Made by a program: the position numbers and the translations under genes. The notes beneath the pieces are model-generated. The model saw only the letters and a program-made list of their open reading frames with translations. It ran no database searches and was not told the origin of the DNA. From Nocardioides carbamazepini (GTDB lineage: Bacteria > Actinomycetota > Actinomycetes > Propionibacteriales > Nocardioidaceae): a stretch of DNA of 64,000 bases. Positions within the stretch are counted from its first letter, which is position 1. Every line of letters begins with the position of its first letter. Positions 33,165 through 43,068 of the stretch are shown here, in pieces. The stretch spans positions 128,429 through 192,428 of the forward strand of contig NZ_JAHTLF010000018.1 in NCBI RefSeq assembly GCF_024614185.1, in the 5' to 3' direction.

Positions 33165-34154
33165 ATGCTGCACACCGACCGAACCCGCCTGCGCCGCGCC
33201 CTCGCCGGCACCGTCGCCGCGATCGCCGCCGTCGCTGCCGTCGCCGGCCTCAGCGCCTGCGGATCCGACGACGCCGCCGCCGGTGACAAGCCCGTGCTGC
33301 GGGTCGGCGTCCAGAAGGACGGCGTCCGCGCCGTACTCCAGGAGGCGGGCCTGCTCGACGACCTGCCGTACGAGATCGAGTGGGCCGAGTTCACCGCGGG
33401 GCCGCCGATCGTGGAGGCCGCCTCCGCCGACCAGATCGACGTCGCGTGGGTGGGATCGGCGCCGCCGATCTTCGGTGCCGCCGCCGACGCGAGCTTCAAG
33501 ATCGTGGCCCAGGTGCAGGAGCGCGACGAGAAGGAGAACTCCATCCTCGTGCCCGCCGGGTCCGACATCGCGGAGGTCGCGGACCTGAAGGGCAAGAAGG
33601 TCGCCGTCGGCAAGGGAACCTCCGCGCACGGACTGCTCCTGCAGGCGCTCGAGCGCAGCGGCCTCACCCTCGCGGACATCGAGGCGAACTACCTCGCCCC
33701 GGCCGACGGCCTGGCAGCGTTCACCTCCGGCGAGGTGGACGCCTGGGTGGTCTGGGACCCGTTCGTGACCCAGGCGATCGAGCAGAACGACGCCGTCGAG
33801 ATCACCGGCGGCGCGCCCGACGAGCAGGGCGTCCAGTTCGAGATCGCCTCCTCCGTGTCGCTCGAGGAGCCGGAGACGCGGGACAACATCGAGCACTTCG
33901 TCAAGCTCCTCCAAGAGGCCTGGGTCTGGGCGGTCGACAACGCCGACGCCTGGGGCGACGGCTGGGCGGCCGAGTCCGGCCTGGCGCCGGAGATCACCCG
34001 GGTGGTGGCGAGGAACAAGGCCGCCGACTTCGGTCCGGTCACCCCCGAGACGGTGGCCGCCGAGCAGGCCCTGGCCGACGCCTTCTTCGAGGCGGGCGAG
34101 CTGCCCAAGCGGATCGACTTCGCCTCGATCGTGGAGCCCGGCCTCATCGACTGA
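33165..34154 (+). CDS. ssuA: Aliphatic sulfonate-binding lipoprotein
   Basis: The 329-residue protein begins with a basic N-terminus, a hydrophobic segment and the lipobox LSAC (Cys at about residue 32), so it should be a membrane-anchored binding protein. The mature part has the SsuA/NMT1 fold: RVGVQKDGV, EFTAGPPIVEAASADQIDVA, GSAPPIFGAAA and FTSGEVDAWVVWDPF. It delivers sulfonates to SsuCB. AGGA lies ahead of the ATG, 46 bp after ssuB. Confidence 0.94.
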   Translation: MLHTDRTRLRRALAGTVAAIAAVAAVAGLSACGSDDAAAGDKPVLRVGVQKDGVRAVLQEAGLLDDLPYEIEWAEFTAGPPIVEAASADQIDVAWVGSAPPIFGAAADASFKIVAQVQERDEKENSILVPAGSDIAEVADLKGKKVAVGKGTSAHGLLLQALERSGLTLADIEANYLAPADGLAAFTSGEVDAWVVWDPFVTQAIEQNDAVEITGGAPDEQGVQFEIASSVSLEEPETRDNIEHFVKLLQEAWVWAVDNADAWGDGWAAESGLAPEITRVVARNKAADFGPVTPETVAAEQALADAFFEAGELPKRIDFASIVEPGLID

Positions 34155-34181
34155 GGCCGGGACCCTCCGGGACCTCGAGGC

Positions 34182-35678
34182 TCAGTCCCGCGCCGGCGTG
34201 GTCCGGTCGAGCAGCCAGTCGTCGAAGAACGACGACAGCTCCTCGCCGGTGGTCTCCTCGATCCAGTCGAGGTACTCCGCGCGGTCGGCGGTGTCGTTGG
34301 CCTGCCCGGCCGGCCACTCCCGGAGCACCTCGAAGAACCTCCGCTCGCCGATCCGCTCCCGCAGCTCCTGCCACATCAGGGCCGGGCCGTAGTAGATGTT
34401 GCCGTCGCCGAACTGGGTCGGGTCGAAGGCGCCGGGCGGCCCGGCCGCCGCCCGCAGGTCGGGCTCGAAGGCCGCCCACTCGTCCATCTTGCGCGCGACC
34501 GGGATGCCCTCCTGCTCGGCCTCCCACATGCCCTGGAGGTACATCGCCATGCCCTCGTTCATCCACACGTCGGACCAGTCCGCGGGCGTGACGGTGTTGC
34601 CGTACCAGTGGTGCGCGGCCTCGTGCACGATCACCGCCGCCGAGAGGCTGTAGGGGGAGTCGCCCAGCGTCACCATGGTCTGCGTCTCCATGCCGCTGTC
34701 GTTGTCGACGACGAGCACGCCGAAGCTGTCGAACGGATAGGGGCCCAGGATCCGCTCGAGCCAGTCGATCGCGTCCGGGGTCGAGGCGGTTCCGCCGGGC
34801 AGGGCCTCGCCGTCGGCGTCGGTCCACACCTGGATCGGCACCCCGCTCGCCGACTCCAGCTCGGTGTGCTGGAAGTCGCCGAACGCCACGGTCACGAGGT
34901 ACGCCGACGCCGGCTCCGCGAGGTGCCAGGTGTTCACGCTCTGCCCGCCCTCGGTGGTCGAGGAGGTGAGGACGCCGTTGGCGACGCCGGACCAGGGTGC
35001 CGGGACGGTCAGGGTGAAGTCGTAGAGCGCCTTGTCGGACGGGTGGTCGTTGGCGGCGTACCAGGTGAAGGCGCCGTAGGGCTCCTGCAGCGTCCACGTC
35101 TCGTGCTCGGCGGTGATGCTCCAGCCCACGCCCTGGGCGAAGTCGGCGCGGGCGCTCGGCGCCGGTGCGGGTGCGGGGGTGCCGGCGTACTCCAGGACCA
35201 GCTCGTACTGCTCGTCGGTCGCGACCGGATGCGCGACCGTGAGGTCGTTGCCCTCGACAGTCACGCCGACCGGCGTGCCGTCGAGGGTGGCGCTGCTGAT
35301 CGGGAGCTGCTCGTTGAAGTCGAGCGGGATCTCCTCCGCGTCGCCGGTCGCCCGGAAGGTCAGCCTCTGCGTGGCGGTGAGCCGGTCGTCGTCGGGCGAC
35401 CAGGTCAGGTCGAGGTCGTAGTGCAGCGCATCGACGAGCGGGTCGCCGATCTCGGGGTAGACCGAGTCGCCGCGGGTCTCGTTGCGCGCGATCGCGAGCT
35501 CACCGGCGGGTGCGCTGTTGCTGGGCGAGCTGGTCGGGGCGGCCGACCCCGGCCCGGCGGGCCTGCCCGACACGCCACCGCAGGCGGTGAGCAGCAGGCA
35601 GCCGGTGATCGCCGCCAGGGTGCCGCGCCCTAGGGCGCCGCGCCCGAGGAGGCCGCCGAGGCCCGCGCCACGTCTCAT
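34182..35678 (-). CDS. Secreted M1-family zinc metallopeptidase (lipoprotein)
   Basis: The 498-residue protein has a lipoprotein signal ending LLLTACGG. An N-terminal beta domain of aminopeptidase N type is followed by the zinc site HEAAH (352-356) with the second Glu 18 residues later in NEGMA (375), which is the HExxH-x18-E pattern of M1 peptidases. The usual GxMEN exopeptidase loop reads GMETQTM here, so substrate recognition may differ. It converges with ssuA. The ATG at 35678 was chosen because it gives a standard signal peptide; no clear ribosome-binding site is visible. Confidence 0.88.
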   Translation of the reverse strand: MRRGAGLGGLLGRGALGRGTLAAITGCLLLTACGGVSGRPAGPGSAAPTSSPSNSAPAGELAIARNETRGDSVYPEIGDPLVDALHYDLDLTWSPDDDRLTATQRLTFRATGDAEEIPLDFNEQLPISSATLDGTPVGVTVEGNDLTVAHPVATDEQYELVLEYAGTPAPAPAPSARADFAQGVGWSITAEHETWTLQEPYGAFTWYAANDHPSDKALYDFTLTVPAPWSGVANGVLTSSTTEGGQSVNTWHLAEPASAYLVTVAFGDFQHTELESASGVPIQVWTDADGEALPGGTASTPDAIDWLERILGPYPFDSFGVLVVDNDSGMETQTMVTLGDSPYSLSAAVIVHEAAHHWYGNTVTPADWSDVWMNEGMAMYLQGMWEAEQEGIPVARKMDEWAAFEPDLRAAAGPPGAFDPTQFGDGNIYYGPALMWQELRERIGERRFFEVLREWPAGQANDTADRAEYLDWIEETTGEELSSFFDDWLLDRTTPARD

Positions 35679-35803
35679 GGAGGCATCATGACGCCCCCGA
35701 GAATCTGACAGCCATTCACCTTTGTCCGTCACCCCGGTCGACCGCAGTCGTTGGAGAAGTGATCGGGGTCACTGTGGTGCGCCCGGAACGGGGAGGTGAA
35801 GTG

Positions 35804-38416
35804 GTGGTCGAAGCACAGGTGGAGCCCACGCAGGGGTGGCGGCGGGTCGGGCTGGCGGTGCTGGTCGCCCTGTCGGTGGTCGGGGTCGCCCTGGCCGTGC
35901 CAGCCGCGGGACCAGGCGCGGGATCCGACGCGGGGTCGGGCGCGAACGACGGGACGACGTCGCTCGCCGCGGCCGCCGAGCAGCGCAAGTCCGAGCTCGG
36001 CGTACCCCATGACGACGCCCTGCTCGCGCCGCACGACCACAACGACCCCGCGACCAAGAACGACGTCGCCCGCGGCCTGGCCGTCGGCGACGACCTGACC
36101 GAGGTGGTCGACCCGACCTCGGCGGTGGGGCGCAGGGCGGCGGCGTCGTACGTCGACACCGAGCGGGCGCTGCCGGACCCGAAGCTCGTCCCGACCGCGG
36201 CCTATCCGCCCCGCGCGCCCGCGCCCGCAGACCGGTTCGCGATGGCCGGAGGCTGCTATGCGCTGAGCGGTGGCGGGGGCACGTTCGGTCCCTACTACTT
36301 CAAGGCCACCCGGCTCGGCGGCTACCTGCTGCACACGGCGGAGGGCGAGCTGACCCGCAACGGGAACGGGTCGGTCGCGATCGCCGCGAAGCCGAGCCCG
36401 GCAGCGGACTGGACGGTCAGCGGCGGACCCGGCGCCTTCGTCTTCCAGATCGACGGCGCCGGAGCCCTGGTCGCGCAGGGACGCACCCTCACGACGGGCG
36501 CGACCGGGACCGCCTTCCAGCTCCGGCTCGTCAGCGGCTGCCCGGAGTACCCCGAGGCCGACGTGAACGTCACCGGCGAGCCCTTCGGCGGCGCGACGCC
36601 GCACCAGGAGGTGCGCGGCTTCGTCGACGCCCACACCCACGGCATGGCCTTCGAGTTCCTCGGCGGCAAGGTGCACTGCGGCCGCCCGTGGCACGAGTAC
36701 GGCGCGCCGTACGCCCTGGAGGACTGCGCCGACCACAAGCTCACCGGCGGCAAGGGCGCACTGCTCGAGTCGGTGCTGTCCGGGAAGCCGTCGCACGACC
36801 CGGTCGGTTGGCCGACGTTCAAGGACTGGCCGGCCCCGGAGTCGCTGACCCACGAGGGCACCTACTACCGGTGGCTGGAGCGGTCCTGGCGCGGCGGCCA
36901 GCGGCTCTTCGTCAACCTGCTCGTCGAGAACAACAAGCTCTGCCAGCTCTACCCGCTCAAGCGGAACTCCTGCGACGACATGACCTCGATCCGGCTGCAG
37001 GCCAAGGACATGTACACGATGCAGGACTACATCGACGCCCAGTTCGGCGGTCCGGGCAAGGGCTTCTACCGGATCGTCAAGGACCCGTTCGAGGCACGCC
37101 GGGTGATCAACGCCGGCAAGATGGCCGTCGTCATGGGCATCGAGACCTCGATCCCCTTCGGCTGCACCTACAAGACCGTCCTCGGCCGCGACTTCCCGGC
37201 CTGCAGCACCGAGGAGATCGACGCCAACCTCGACGAGATGCAGGCCCTCGGCGTGCGCCAGATGGAGCTGGTCAACAAGTTCGACAACGCCCTGGCCGGC
37301 GTCGCCGGCGACGCCGGCGCGATCGGACCGCTGGTCAACGCCGCGAACTTCCTCGAGACCGGCACCTTCTGGGCGATGGAGCACTGCGACCCGATCGACG
37401 GGGAGTCGGCCGACAACGCGCAGATCACGCTCCCCGACATCAGCGCCGGGCAGCAGGACGCGCTGTTCGGGGCGCTCGGGAAGGTGCTCGGCATCCTCCC
37501 GGCGCTGCCGCTCTACCCGCAGCCCGCGCACTGCAACAAGCGGGGCCTGACCGAACTCGGCGTCCACACCATCGAGGGCCTCGCGAAGCGCCGGATGGTC
37601 TTCGACCCCGACCACCTCTCCGTCAAGGCGCGCGCGGCCTCGATGGACGTCATCGAGGACCTCGGGTACGCCGGCGTCATCTCCAGCCACTCCTGGTCGA
37701 CGCCCGACACCTACCCGCGGATCTACCAGGCGGGTGGCTTCATCACCCCGTACGCCGGCGACTCGACGGGCTTCGTCGAGAAGTGGCGCCGCCACCTCGG
37801 CTGGGCCGACTCCCGGTACTACTTCGGCTTCGGGTTCGGCGCCGACATCAACGGGCTCGGCGCGCAGGGAAACCCCCGGGGCGCCGGCGTACCCAACCCG
37901 GTGCGCTATCCGTTCACCGGTCTCGGCGGCGTGAGCGTCGACAAGCAGCGGGCCGGGCAGCGGGTCTGGGACATCAACACCGACGGTGTCGCGCAGTACG
38001 GCCTCTACCCCGACTGGGTCGAGGACCTGCGCCAGGTCGCGGAGGCGCAGCAGCGAGGCGACGGCGCCAAGATCGTCGACGACATGGCGCGCGGCGCCGA
38101 GGCGTACCTGCAGATGTGGGAGCGCGCGTACGGCGTCCGCCCGGACTCCTGCCGCAACCCGGCCCTGCGGATGTCGCTGGCCAAGGCGAAGAAGCTCGGC
38201 AAGCGGATGGTCCGCAAGCACCTGACGACCGCCGAGGTGATCGCGAAGGTCGGTCAGCCCTACCTGCGCCTCGGGAAGAAGTACACCTTCTGCGCCAAGG
38301 CCAAGAAGGCGAAGCACGGCAAGAAGGCGAAGAAGGCGAAGCGGATCGCGAAGGTGACCGTCGTGGTGAGGTTCACGCCTCACGGCACGGTGAAGAAGGT
38401 CAAGTTCCGGCGGTGA
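35804..38416 (+). CDS. Large secreted metal-dependent hydrolase, M19/amidohydrolase-like, with Lys-rich tail
   Basis: The protein has about 870 residues. A signal-anchor (about 13-35) is followed by a roughly 230-residue beta-rich N-terminal region and a metallohydrolase barrel. The barrel holds DAHTHGMAFEF (from residue 275), VVMGIET, DPDHLS (601-606) and SSHSWS, which are metal-binding positions seen in renal-dipeptidase-like/amidohydrolase proteins. The C-terminus is Lys-rich (AKKAKHGKKAKKAKRIAKV), suggesting envelope retention. GGGAGG precedes GTG 35804; GTG 35801 is an alternative. Substrate is unknown. Confidence 0.72.
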   Translation: MVEAQVEPTQGWRRVGLAVLVALSVVGVALAVPAAGPGAGSDAGSGANDGTTSLAAAAEQRKSELGVPHDDALLAPHDHNDPATKNDVARGLAVGDDLTEVVDPTSAVGRRAAASYVDTERALPDPKLVPTAAYPPRAPAPADRFAMAGGCYALSGGGGTFGPYYFKATRLGGYLLHTAEGELTRNGNGSVAIAAKPSPAADWTVSGGPGAFVFQIDGAGALVAQGRTLTTGATGTAFQLRLVSGCPEYPEADVNVTGEPFGGATPHQEVRGFVDAHTHGMAFEFLGGKVHCGRPWHEYGAPYALEDCADHKLTGGKGALLESVLSGKPSHDPVGWPTFKDWPAPESLTHEGTYYRWLERSWRGGQRLFVNLLVENNKLCQLYPLKRNSCDDMTSIRLQAKDMYTMQDYIDAQFGGPGKGFYRIVKDPFEARRVINAGKMAVVMGIETSIPFGCTYKTVLGRDFPACSTEEIDANLDEMQALGVRQMELVNKFDNALAGVAGDAGAIGPLVNAANFLETGTFWAMEHCDPIDGESADNAQITLPDISAGQQDALFGALGKVLGILPALPLYPQPAHCNKRGLTELGVHTIEGLAKRRMVFDPDHLSVKARAASMDVIEDLGYAGVISSHSWSTPDTYPRIYQAGGFITPYAGDSTGFVEKWRRHLGWADSRYYFGFGFGADINGLGAQGNPRGAGVPNPVRYPFTGLGGVSVDKQRAGQRVWDINTDGVAQYGLYPDWVEDLRQVAEAQQRGDGAKIVDDMARGAEAYLQMWERAYGVRPDSCRNPALRMSLAKAKKLGKRMVRKHLTTAEVIAKVGQPYLRLGKKYTFCAKAKKAKHGKKAKKAKRIAKVTVVVRFTPHGTVKKVKFRR

Positions 38417-38595
38417 GGCGCTGGTCACGGCGCCGCGAAGCTACCTCTCGGTAGCATCCCGGTGCCCGCTGCGCCCGCGCAGATGGGTAAGGCTTGCCTA
38501 TCGCGATCGGTTCCCTCCGGCGGCACTAGGCTCGTCGGGCGCACTCCTGTGCGCGCCCCTTGACACCGTGGCCGGATGAGGAGCTGTTGGACACC

Positions 38596-41500
38596 ATGCA
38601 GATCGTCGCGATCGTCGTCTCCCTGGCCGTGTCGGTCGTCGCGGTCGCCCTGACCGCGCGTGCCGTGCGCTCGATGCTCGGCGTGATCAAGCGTGGCCAG
38701 CCGGCGCCCGGTCGCACCGGCAACCCCGTCGGCCGCACGCTGACGATGGTCAAGGAGACCTTCGGCCACACGCGCATGCTGCAGTGGACCTGGGTCGGCA
38801 TCCTGCACTGGTTCGCCTTCGCCGCCTTCATCGCGCTCTCCACCGCCGTCGCCGCGGCGTTCCCGCAGCTGTTCGACCCGGAGTGGACCATCCCGGTGCT
38901 CGGCAAGTGGTGGGTCTACGAGTGGGTCGCCGAGCTGCTCGGCCTGCTCGGCACGATCGCGATCATCCCGCTGATCGCCTACCGGCTCACCCACAAGCCG
39001 TCCCAGCTCGGCCGCAAGAGCCGGTTCTACGGATCCACCATGTGGCAGGCCTACTTCGTCGAGGCGATGGTCCTCCTCGAGAGCTCGGCGATCCTGTTCA
39101 TCCGCGGCGCCGAGTACAACCTCGCGAAGGCCCACGGTGGCGAGGCCGCCGAGCACGCCGACGGCTTCCACTTCCCCGTCTCGCAGTTCTTCGGCAACCT
39201 GTTCCCGACCGGCCACGACTCCATCGGGACGCTCGAGAACATCATCTTCTTCATCGCGATGGTCAAGATCGTCTCCGCGATGGCCTGGCTGATGGTCATC
39301 TCCACCAACCTCACCATGGGTGTGGCCTGGCACCGCTTCACCGCCTGGTTCAACATCTGGTTCAAGCGCGAGGACAGCGGTCGTACGGCGCTCGGCGCGG
39401 TCAAGCCGCTCACCTCGGCCGGCAAGCCGATCACCCTCGACGACGTCGACGACCTCGACGAGGACGCCGTCCTCGGCGCCGGCTCCATCTGGGACTTCTC
39501 CTGGAAGGACATCCTCGACTTCACGACCTGCACCGAGTGCGGTCGCTGCCAGTCGCAGTGCCCCGCGTGGAACACCGAGAAGCCGCTGTCGCCCAAGTTG
39601 ATGATGATGGCGATGCGTGAGGAGGCGTACGCCGTCGCCGGCGGCGCCGAGCCGCGTGCCCTCGTCGGCAGGACCGACCACGAGCAGTCCGACGGCGTCG
39701 ACGACTACTTCTACATGCCCGAGGGCGGCGACTTCGTCGTCGACGCGAACGCGCTCTGGGACTGCACCAACTGCGGTGCCTGCGTCCAGCAGTGCCCGGT
39801 CGACATCGAGCACGTCGACCACTTCATCGACATGCGCCGCTACCAGGTGCTCGTCGAGTCGAACTTCCCCTCCGAGCTCAACGGCCTCTTCAAGGGCCTG
39901 GAGAACAAGGGCAACCCGTGGAACATGTCGCCCACGGCCCGCCTCGACTGGGCCAAGGACCTGCCCTTCGACGTCAAGGTCGTCGGCGACCAGATCGAGG
40001 ACCTCGAGTCCGTCGACTGGCTGTTCTGGGTCGGCTGCGCCGGTGCCTACGAGGACCGGGCCAAGAAGACCACCAGGGCCGTGGCCGAGCTCCTCGACCT
40101 CGCGGGCGTCTCCTTCGGCGTCCTCGGCAACGGCGAGACCTGCACCGGCGACTCCGCGCGCCGGGCCGGCAACGAGTTCGTCTTCCAGGGCCTGGCCCAG
40201 CAGAACATCGAGACGCTCACCGACGCGAAGGCCAAGCAGGTCGTCTCGACCTGCCCGCACTGCATGAACACCCTCAAGAACGAGTACCGCCAGCTCGGTC
40301 TCGAGCTCGAGGTCATCCACCACACCCAGCTGCTCAACCGGCTCGTGCGCGAGGGCAGGCTGACGCCGGTGGCGCAGGGTGCCGGCGCCCACGAGCGGAA
40401 GATCACCTACCACGACCCGTGCTTCCTCGGTCGTCACAACCAGGTCTACACGCCCCCCCGCGACCTCCTGCAGATCCTTCCCGGCGCCGAGCTCGCCGAG
40501 ATGGAGCGCTCGACGGAGCGGTCCTTCTGCTGTGGCGCCGGTGGTGCCCGCATGTGGATGGAGGAGACCGTCGGTGAGCGGATCAACCTGAACCGCACCG
40601 CCGAGGCCGTCGGCACCGGGGCCGACCAGGTGGCCGTCGGCTGCCCCTTCTGCCGCGTCATGCTCTCCGACGGCCTCACCAAGATGCAGGCCGACGGCGA
40701 CGCCCGCGAGGAGGTCGAGGTACTCGACGTCGCGCAGATGCTGCTGGCCTCCGTCAAGGGCGAGCAGGCGACCAAGCTGCTCCCCGGTCAGGGCACGCCG
40801 CTGCTGCCCAAGGCCGCCGCTGCTCCTGCTGCCGCGGCTCCTGCCGCCGCCGCTGGGTCGGTCGAGACGAAGGCTGAACCTGAGGCCGGCGACGTCACGA
40901 TCACCGAGGACACCGTGGTCGCGACCGAGGACGTGGGCCCGGCGGCCAAGGCGTCGGGTGGCTCGTCGATGTTCGACGACCCGGGCTCGATGTTCGACAC
41001 CCCGGCTGCTGCTGCTCCCGCTGCTCCGGCAGAGGAGAAGCCGGCCCCCGCCGAGGAGAAGCCGGCCCCGGCCGGTGGCGGCTCGCTCTTCGACGACGCC
41101 GGCTCGTTGTTCGACACGCCTGCGTCGGCTGCCCCGGCAACGCCCGCCGCTCCGACGGCTCCGACGGCTCCGGCCGAGGAGAAGCCGGCCGCCCCCGCGG
41201 GCGGTGGCTCGCTGTTCGACATCGCCACCCCGGTCGAGGAGCCGGCCGCCGCCAAGGCCCCGGCCCCGAAGCCGCTCGAGGAACAGGTCGTCGAGGCCGA
41301 GGTGGAGGGCGGTGTCGCCGCCGCGGCGCCGGAGACCCCCGACGTCGACCTCAACGCCGGCGGTTCGCTCTTCGACATCGCGGCACCCGAGCCCGCGGCA
41401 ACGCCGGCGGACTCCGCGGCCACCACGGCGCCCGCACCCGGGCCGGTCGAGACCGGACCGGTCGAGGCCGAGGCGCGCGCCGAGGAGGCCGCCACCGTCG

Positions 41501-41883
41501 AGGAGGCGCCCGCCCCGACCCCGACCCCGACCGCCTCCGGCGCCAGCGCACCGGCGACCGATGTCGACATCAACGCGATGGGCTCGCTGTTCGACATCGC
41601 GGCCCCCGCGGCCCCGGCTGCGCCCGCGGCCCCGGCACCTGCCGTCCCGGCGGAGCCCGAGGTCGCACCCGCGCCGATCCCCGAGCCGATCCCCGAGCCG
41701 GAGCCGGAGGTCGCCGCCGAGCCCGAGCCGGAGCCGGAGCCCGAGCCGGAGCCGGAGCCCGAGCCCGAGCCGGAGCCGGAGGTCGCCGCCGCGCCGACCC
41801 CGCCGGCGTCGTACTCCGGCGAGGCCCACCGGCCGCGCACGGACGTCGACATCAACGCCGCGGAGTCCCTCTTCGACCTCTGA
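38596..41883 (+). CDS. Membrane Fe-S oxidoreductase (heterodisulfide-reductase-like) with long repetitive tail
   Basis: The 1095-residue protein has about five membrane helices (residues 3-240, NarI/HdrE-like). Two [4Fe-4S] ferredoxin motifs follow: CTECGRCQSQCP at about 312 and CTNCGACVQQCP at about 390. Next come two CCG cysteine-rich domains (YHDPCFLGRHN and FCCGAGGARMW). This is the actinobacterial HdrD/GlpC-like reductase class that moves electrons between the quinone pool and thiol or acyl-CoA dehydrogenase partners. The last roughly 330 residues are Pro/Ala/Glu-rich and carry eight [S/G/E]S[L/M]FD motifs. ATG 38596 was used; TTG 38587 lies closer to GAGGAG. Confidence 0.87.
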   Translation: MQIVAIVVSLAVSVVAVALTARAVRSMLGVIKRGQPAPGRTGNPVGRTLTMVKETFGHTRMLQWTWVGILHWFAFAAFIALSTAVAAAFPQLFDPEWTIPVLGKWWVYEWVAELLGLLGTIAIIPLIAYRLTHKPSQLGRKSRFYGSTMWQAYFVEAMVLLESSAILFIRGAEYNLAKAHGGEAAEHADGFHFPVSQFFGNLFPTGHDSIGTLENIIFFIAMVKIVSAMAWLMVISTNLTMGVAWHRFTAWFNIWFKREDSGRTALGAVKPLTSAGKPITLDDVDDLDEDAVLGAGSIWDFSWKDILDFTTCTECGRCQSQCPAWNTEKPLSPKLMMMAMREEAYAVAGGAEPRALVGRTDHEQSDGVDDYFYMPEGGDFVVDANALWDCTNCGACVQQCPVDIEHVDHFIDMRRYQVLVESNFPSELNGLFKGLENKGNPWNMSPTARLDWAKDLPFDVKVVGDQIEDLESVDWLFWVGCAGAYEDRAKKTTRAVAELLDLAGVSFGVLGNGETCTGDSARRAGNEFVFQGLAQQNIETLTDAKAKQVVSTCPHCMNTLKNEYRQLGLELEVIHHTQLLNRLVREGRLTPVAQGAGAHERKITYHDPCFLGRHNQVYTPPRDLLQILPGAELAEMERSTERSFCCGAGGARMWMEETVGERINLNRTAEAVGTGADQVAVGCPFCRVMLSDGLTKMQADGDAREEVEVLDVAQMLLASVKGEQATKLLPGQGTPLLPKAAAAPAAAAPAAAAGSVETKAEPEAGDVTITEDTVVATEDVGPAAKASGGSSMFDDPGSMFDTPAAAAPAAPAEEKPAPAEEKPAPAGGGSLFDDAGSLFDTPASAAPATPAAPTAPTAPAEEKPAAPAGGGSLFDIATPVEEPAAAKAPAPKPLEEQVVEAEVEGGVAAAAPETPDVDLNAGGSLFDIAAPEPAATPADSAATTAPAPGPVETGPVEAEARAEEAATVEEAPAPTPTPTASGASAPATDVDINAMGSLFDIAAPAAPAAPAAPAPAVPAEPEVAPAPIPEPIPEPEPEVAAEPEPEPEPEPEPEPEPEPEPEVAAAPTPPASYSGEAHRPRTDVDINAAESLFDL
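40964..41880 (+). repeat. Repetitive C-terminal coding region with eight SLFD-type motifs and Glu-Pro repeats
   Basis: Within the Fe-S oxidoreductase, SSMFDD, GSMFDT, GSLFDD, GSLFDT, GSLFDI (three times) and a terminal ESLFDL are spaced by Pro/Ala linkers; three of the last copies are preceded by DVDxNA. About 41697-41787 encodes tandem Glu-Pro. The pattern suggests multivalent binding of one partner. Confidence 0.85.
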
Positions 41884-41889
41884 GGTCGT

Positions 41890-41950
41890 GGAAGTGTGGA
41901 GCGTGGTGCCGCGATCGTGCGCACGACGCTCCACACTTCCCCGTTCCGGG
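41890..41950. terminator. Bidirectional terminator hairpin
   Basis: GGAAGTGTGGAGCGT (41890-41904) and ACGCTCCACACTTCC (41936-41950) form a perfect 15-bp stem between the convergent Fe-S oxidoreductase gene and the minus-strand gene ending at 41954. Confidence 0.8.
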
Positions 41951-41953
41951 CGG

Positions 41954-42931
41954 TCACGCACAGTGCGGACAGGGGTGTGCCACACCTCGCCAACCACGGA
42001 CCTGCAGGAGGCCGGCCAGCTTGGCCGCGGTCGTGCAGCCGCGTTCGAAGACCTGGCCGTAGCCGAGGCGCACCGTGTGCTCCCGGCCGAGAGCGGCGTC
42101 GAGGTCGCGTTCGAGATCCCTGTCCCGGGCTCTCGTGCCGTCATGGCCGAGTCGCCCGTCGAGCTCGACGATCTGTGCCCAGGCGGGGCCTTGGCCGCGA
42201 TACACGACGTCGCGGAGCATCGGCCGATGGTCGAGCCCGGTCGCCGCGACCTGGCGTTCGCCTCGCGGTAGCCCGTGCGGCCGCTCGACCAGGGTGAGGA
42301 AGCCGTGCTCCAGCACGGAGCAGGTCCCCTGGGACACGTCATCGAGGACGCGGGCGAGCCACGCGCGACGGTGGAGCCGCGGCAACTGGTCCAGATGTTC
42401 GCGCAGGCGGGTGGCCGTCGTACGCCGGGCGCCGCAGGCATCGGCGAGCGTGGCGATCGCATCGAGCTCGCGGGGAGTCCCGTCAGCGACCCGGAGCACC
42501 GCGTCGTCGTACCGCAGGCGCGGCGGGGACAGGTTCCACTGGACCGCGGAGTCGAACTGCGCCGAGCGGTGCACCGTCACCCCGGACGGCGGCCGGATCC
42601 TTCGCTCGCGGGCCACGATGACCTCGATCGACCGGTCTTCCGCGCCACGTCGGCCCGGGCCCTCGTGCGCCCGGATCGCGGACCGGCCCTCCAACGCCGC
42701 CGGCCAGCAGGCCAGTACGGCGGACCAGGCGCGTTGCTGCCAGCTGAGTGGCCCCGTGTGGTCGACGTACACGCAAGGATGGACCACCGTCCACACGCGC
42801 CGACGGAGCAGCCGGTCGATGTCGTGGCGAGTCAGGCCGCTGTGGAGCACCTGTCGCCGGGAGACGACACCGGCCTGGAGCTCGAGCAGCGTGTGCAATG
42901 GTGCGGGCAGGCCCGGATCCGGCGAGGACAT
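41954..42931 (-). CDS. AbiEi-antitoxin-like winged-helix protein with DUF559/endonuclease-like C-terminus
   Basis: The 325-residue protein matches a common actinobacterial family. The N-terminus is a winged-helix segment (LLELQAGVVSRRQVLHSGLTRHDIDRLLRR, residues about 15-45, of which only key parts are conserved) as in AbiEi-type antitoxin domains. The C-terminus has IVELDGRLGH and a charged ERDLDAALGREHTVRLGYG stretch like the Vsr/DUF559 nuclease fold. Despite the antitoxin label these genes usually stand alone, as here, and no toxin partner is adjacent. Function is unknown. The ATG at 42931 excludes an implausible N-terminal stretch. Confidence 0.72.
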   Translation of the reverse strand: MSSPDPGLPAPLHTLLELQAGVVSRRQVLHSGLTRHDIDRLLRRRVWTVVHPCVYVDHTGPLSWQQRAWSAVLACWPAALEGRSAIRAHEGPGRRGAEDRSIEVIVARERRIRPPSGVTVHRSAQFDSAVQWNLSPPRLRYDDAVLRVADGTPRELDAIATLADACGARRTTATRLREHLDQLPRLHRRAWLARVLDDVSQGTCSVLEHGFLTLVERPHGLPRGERQVAATGLDHRPMLRDVVYRGQGPAWAQIVELDGRLGHDGTRARDRDLERDLDAALGREHTVRLGYGQVFERGCTTAAKLAGLLQVRGWRGVAHPCPHCA

Positions 42932-43068
42932 GCTGGTGTGGATTCCCGCTCTGCCCGCTGCCGCACCAGCGCTTCCCGGGCCTGTGGACGGACGAGCCGC
43001 GACATCGTCGCCGGCGCACCCACTTTCGAGGGGTGTGATGGCGGTCACCGGGGCGTCACCATGGGGGT

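Noticed and set aside
38425..42462. 1345-codon minus-strand frame opposite the Fe-S oxidoreductase
   Set aside because: It is a low-complexity Gly/Arg/Val-rich antisense translation of a gene with clear ferredoxin motifs; no domain or start signal.
41954..42931. AbiE type IV toxin-antitoxin locus
   Set aside because: Only the antitoxin-like winged helix is present; there is no AbiEii nucleotidyltransferase gene beside it.
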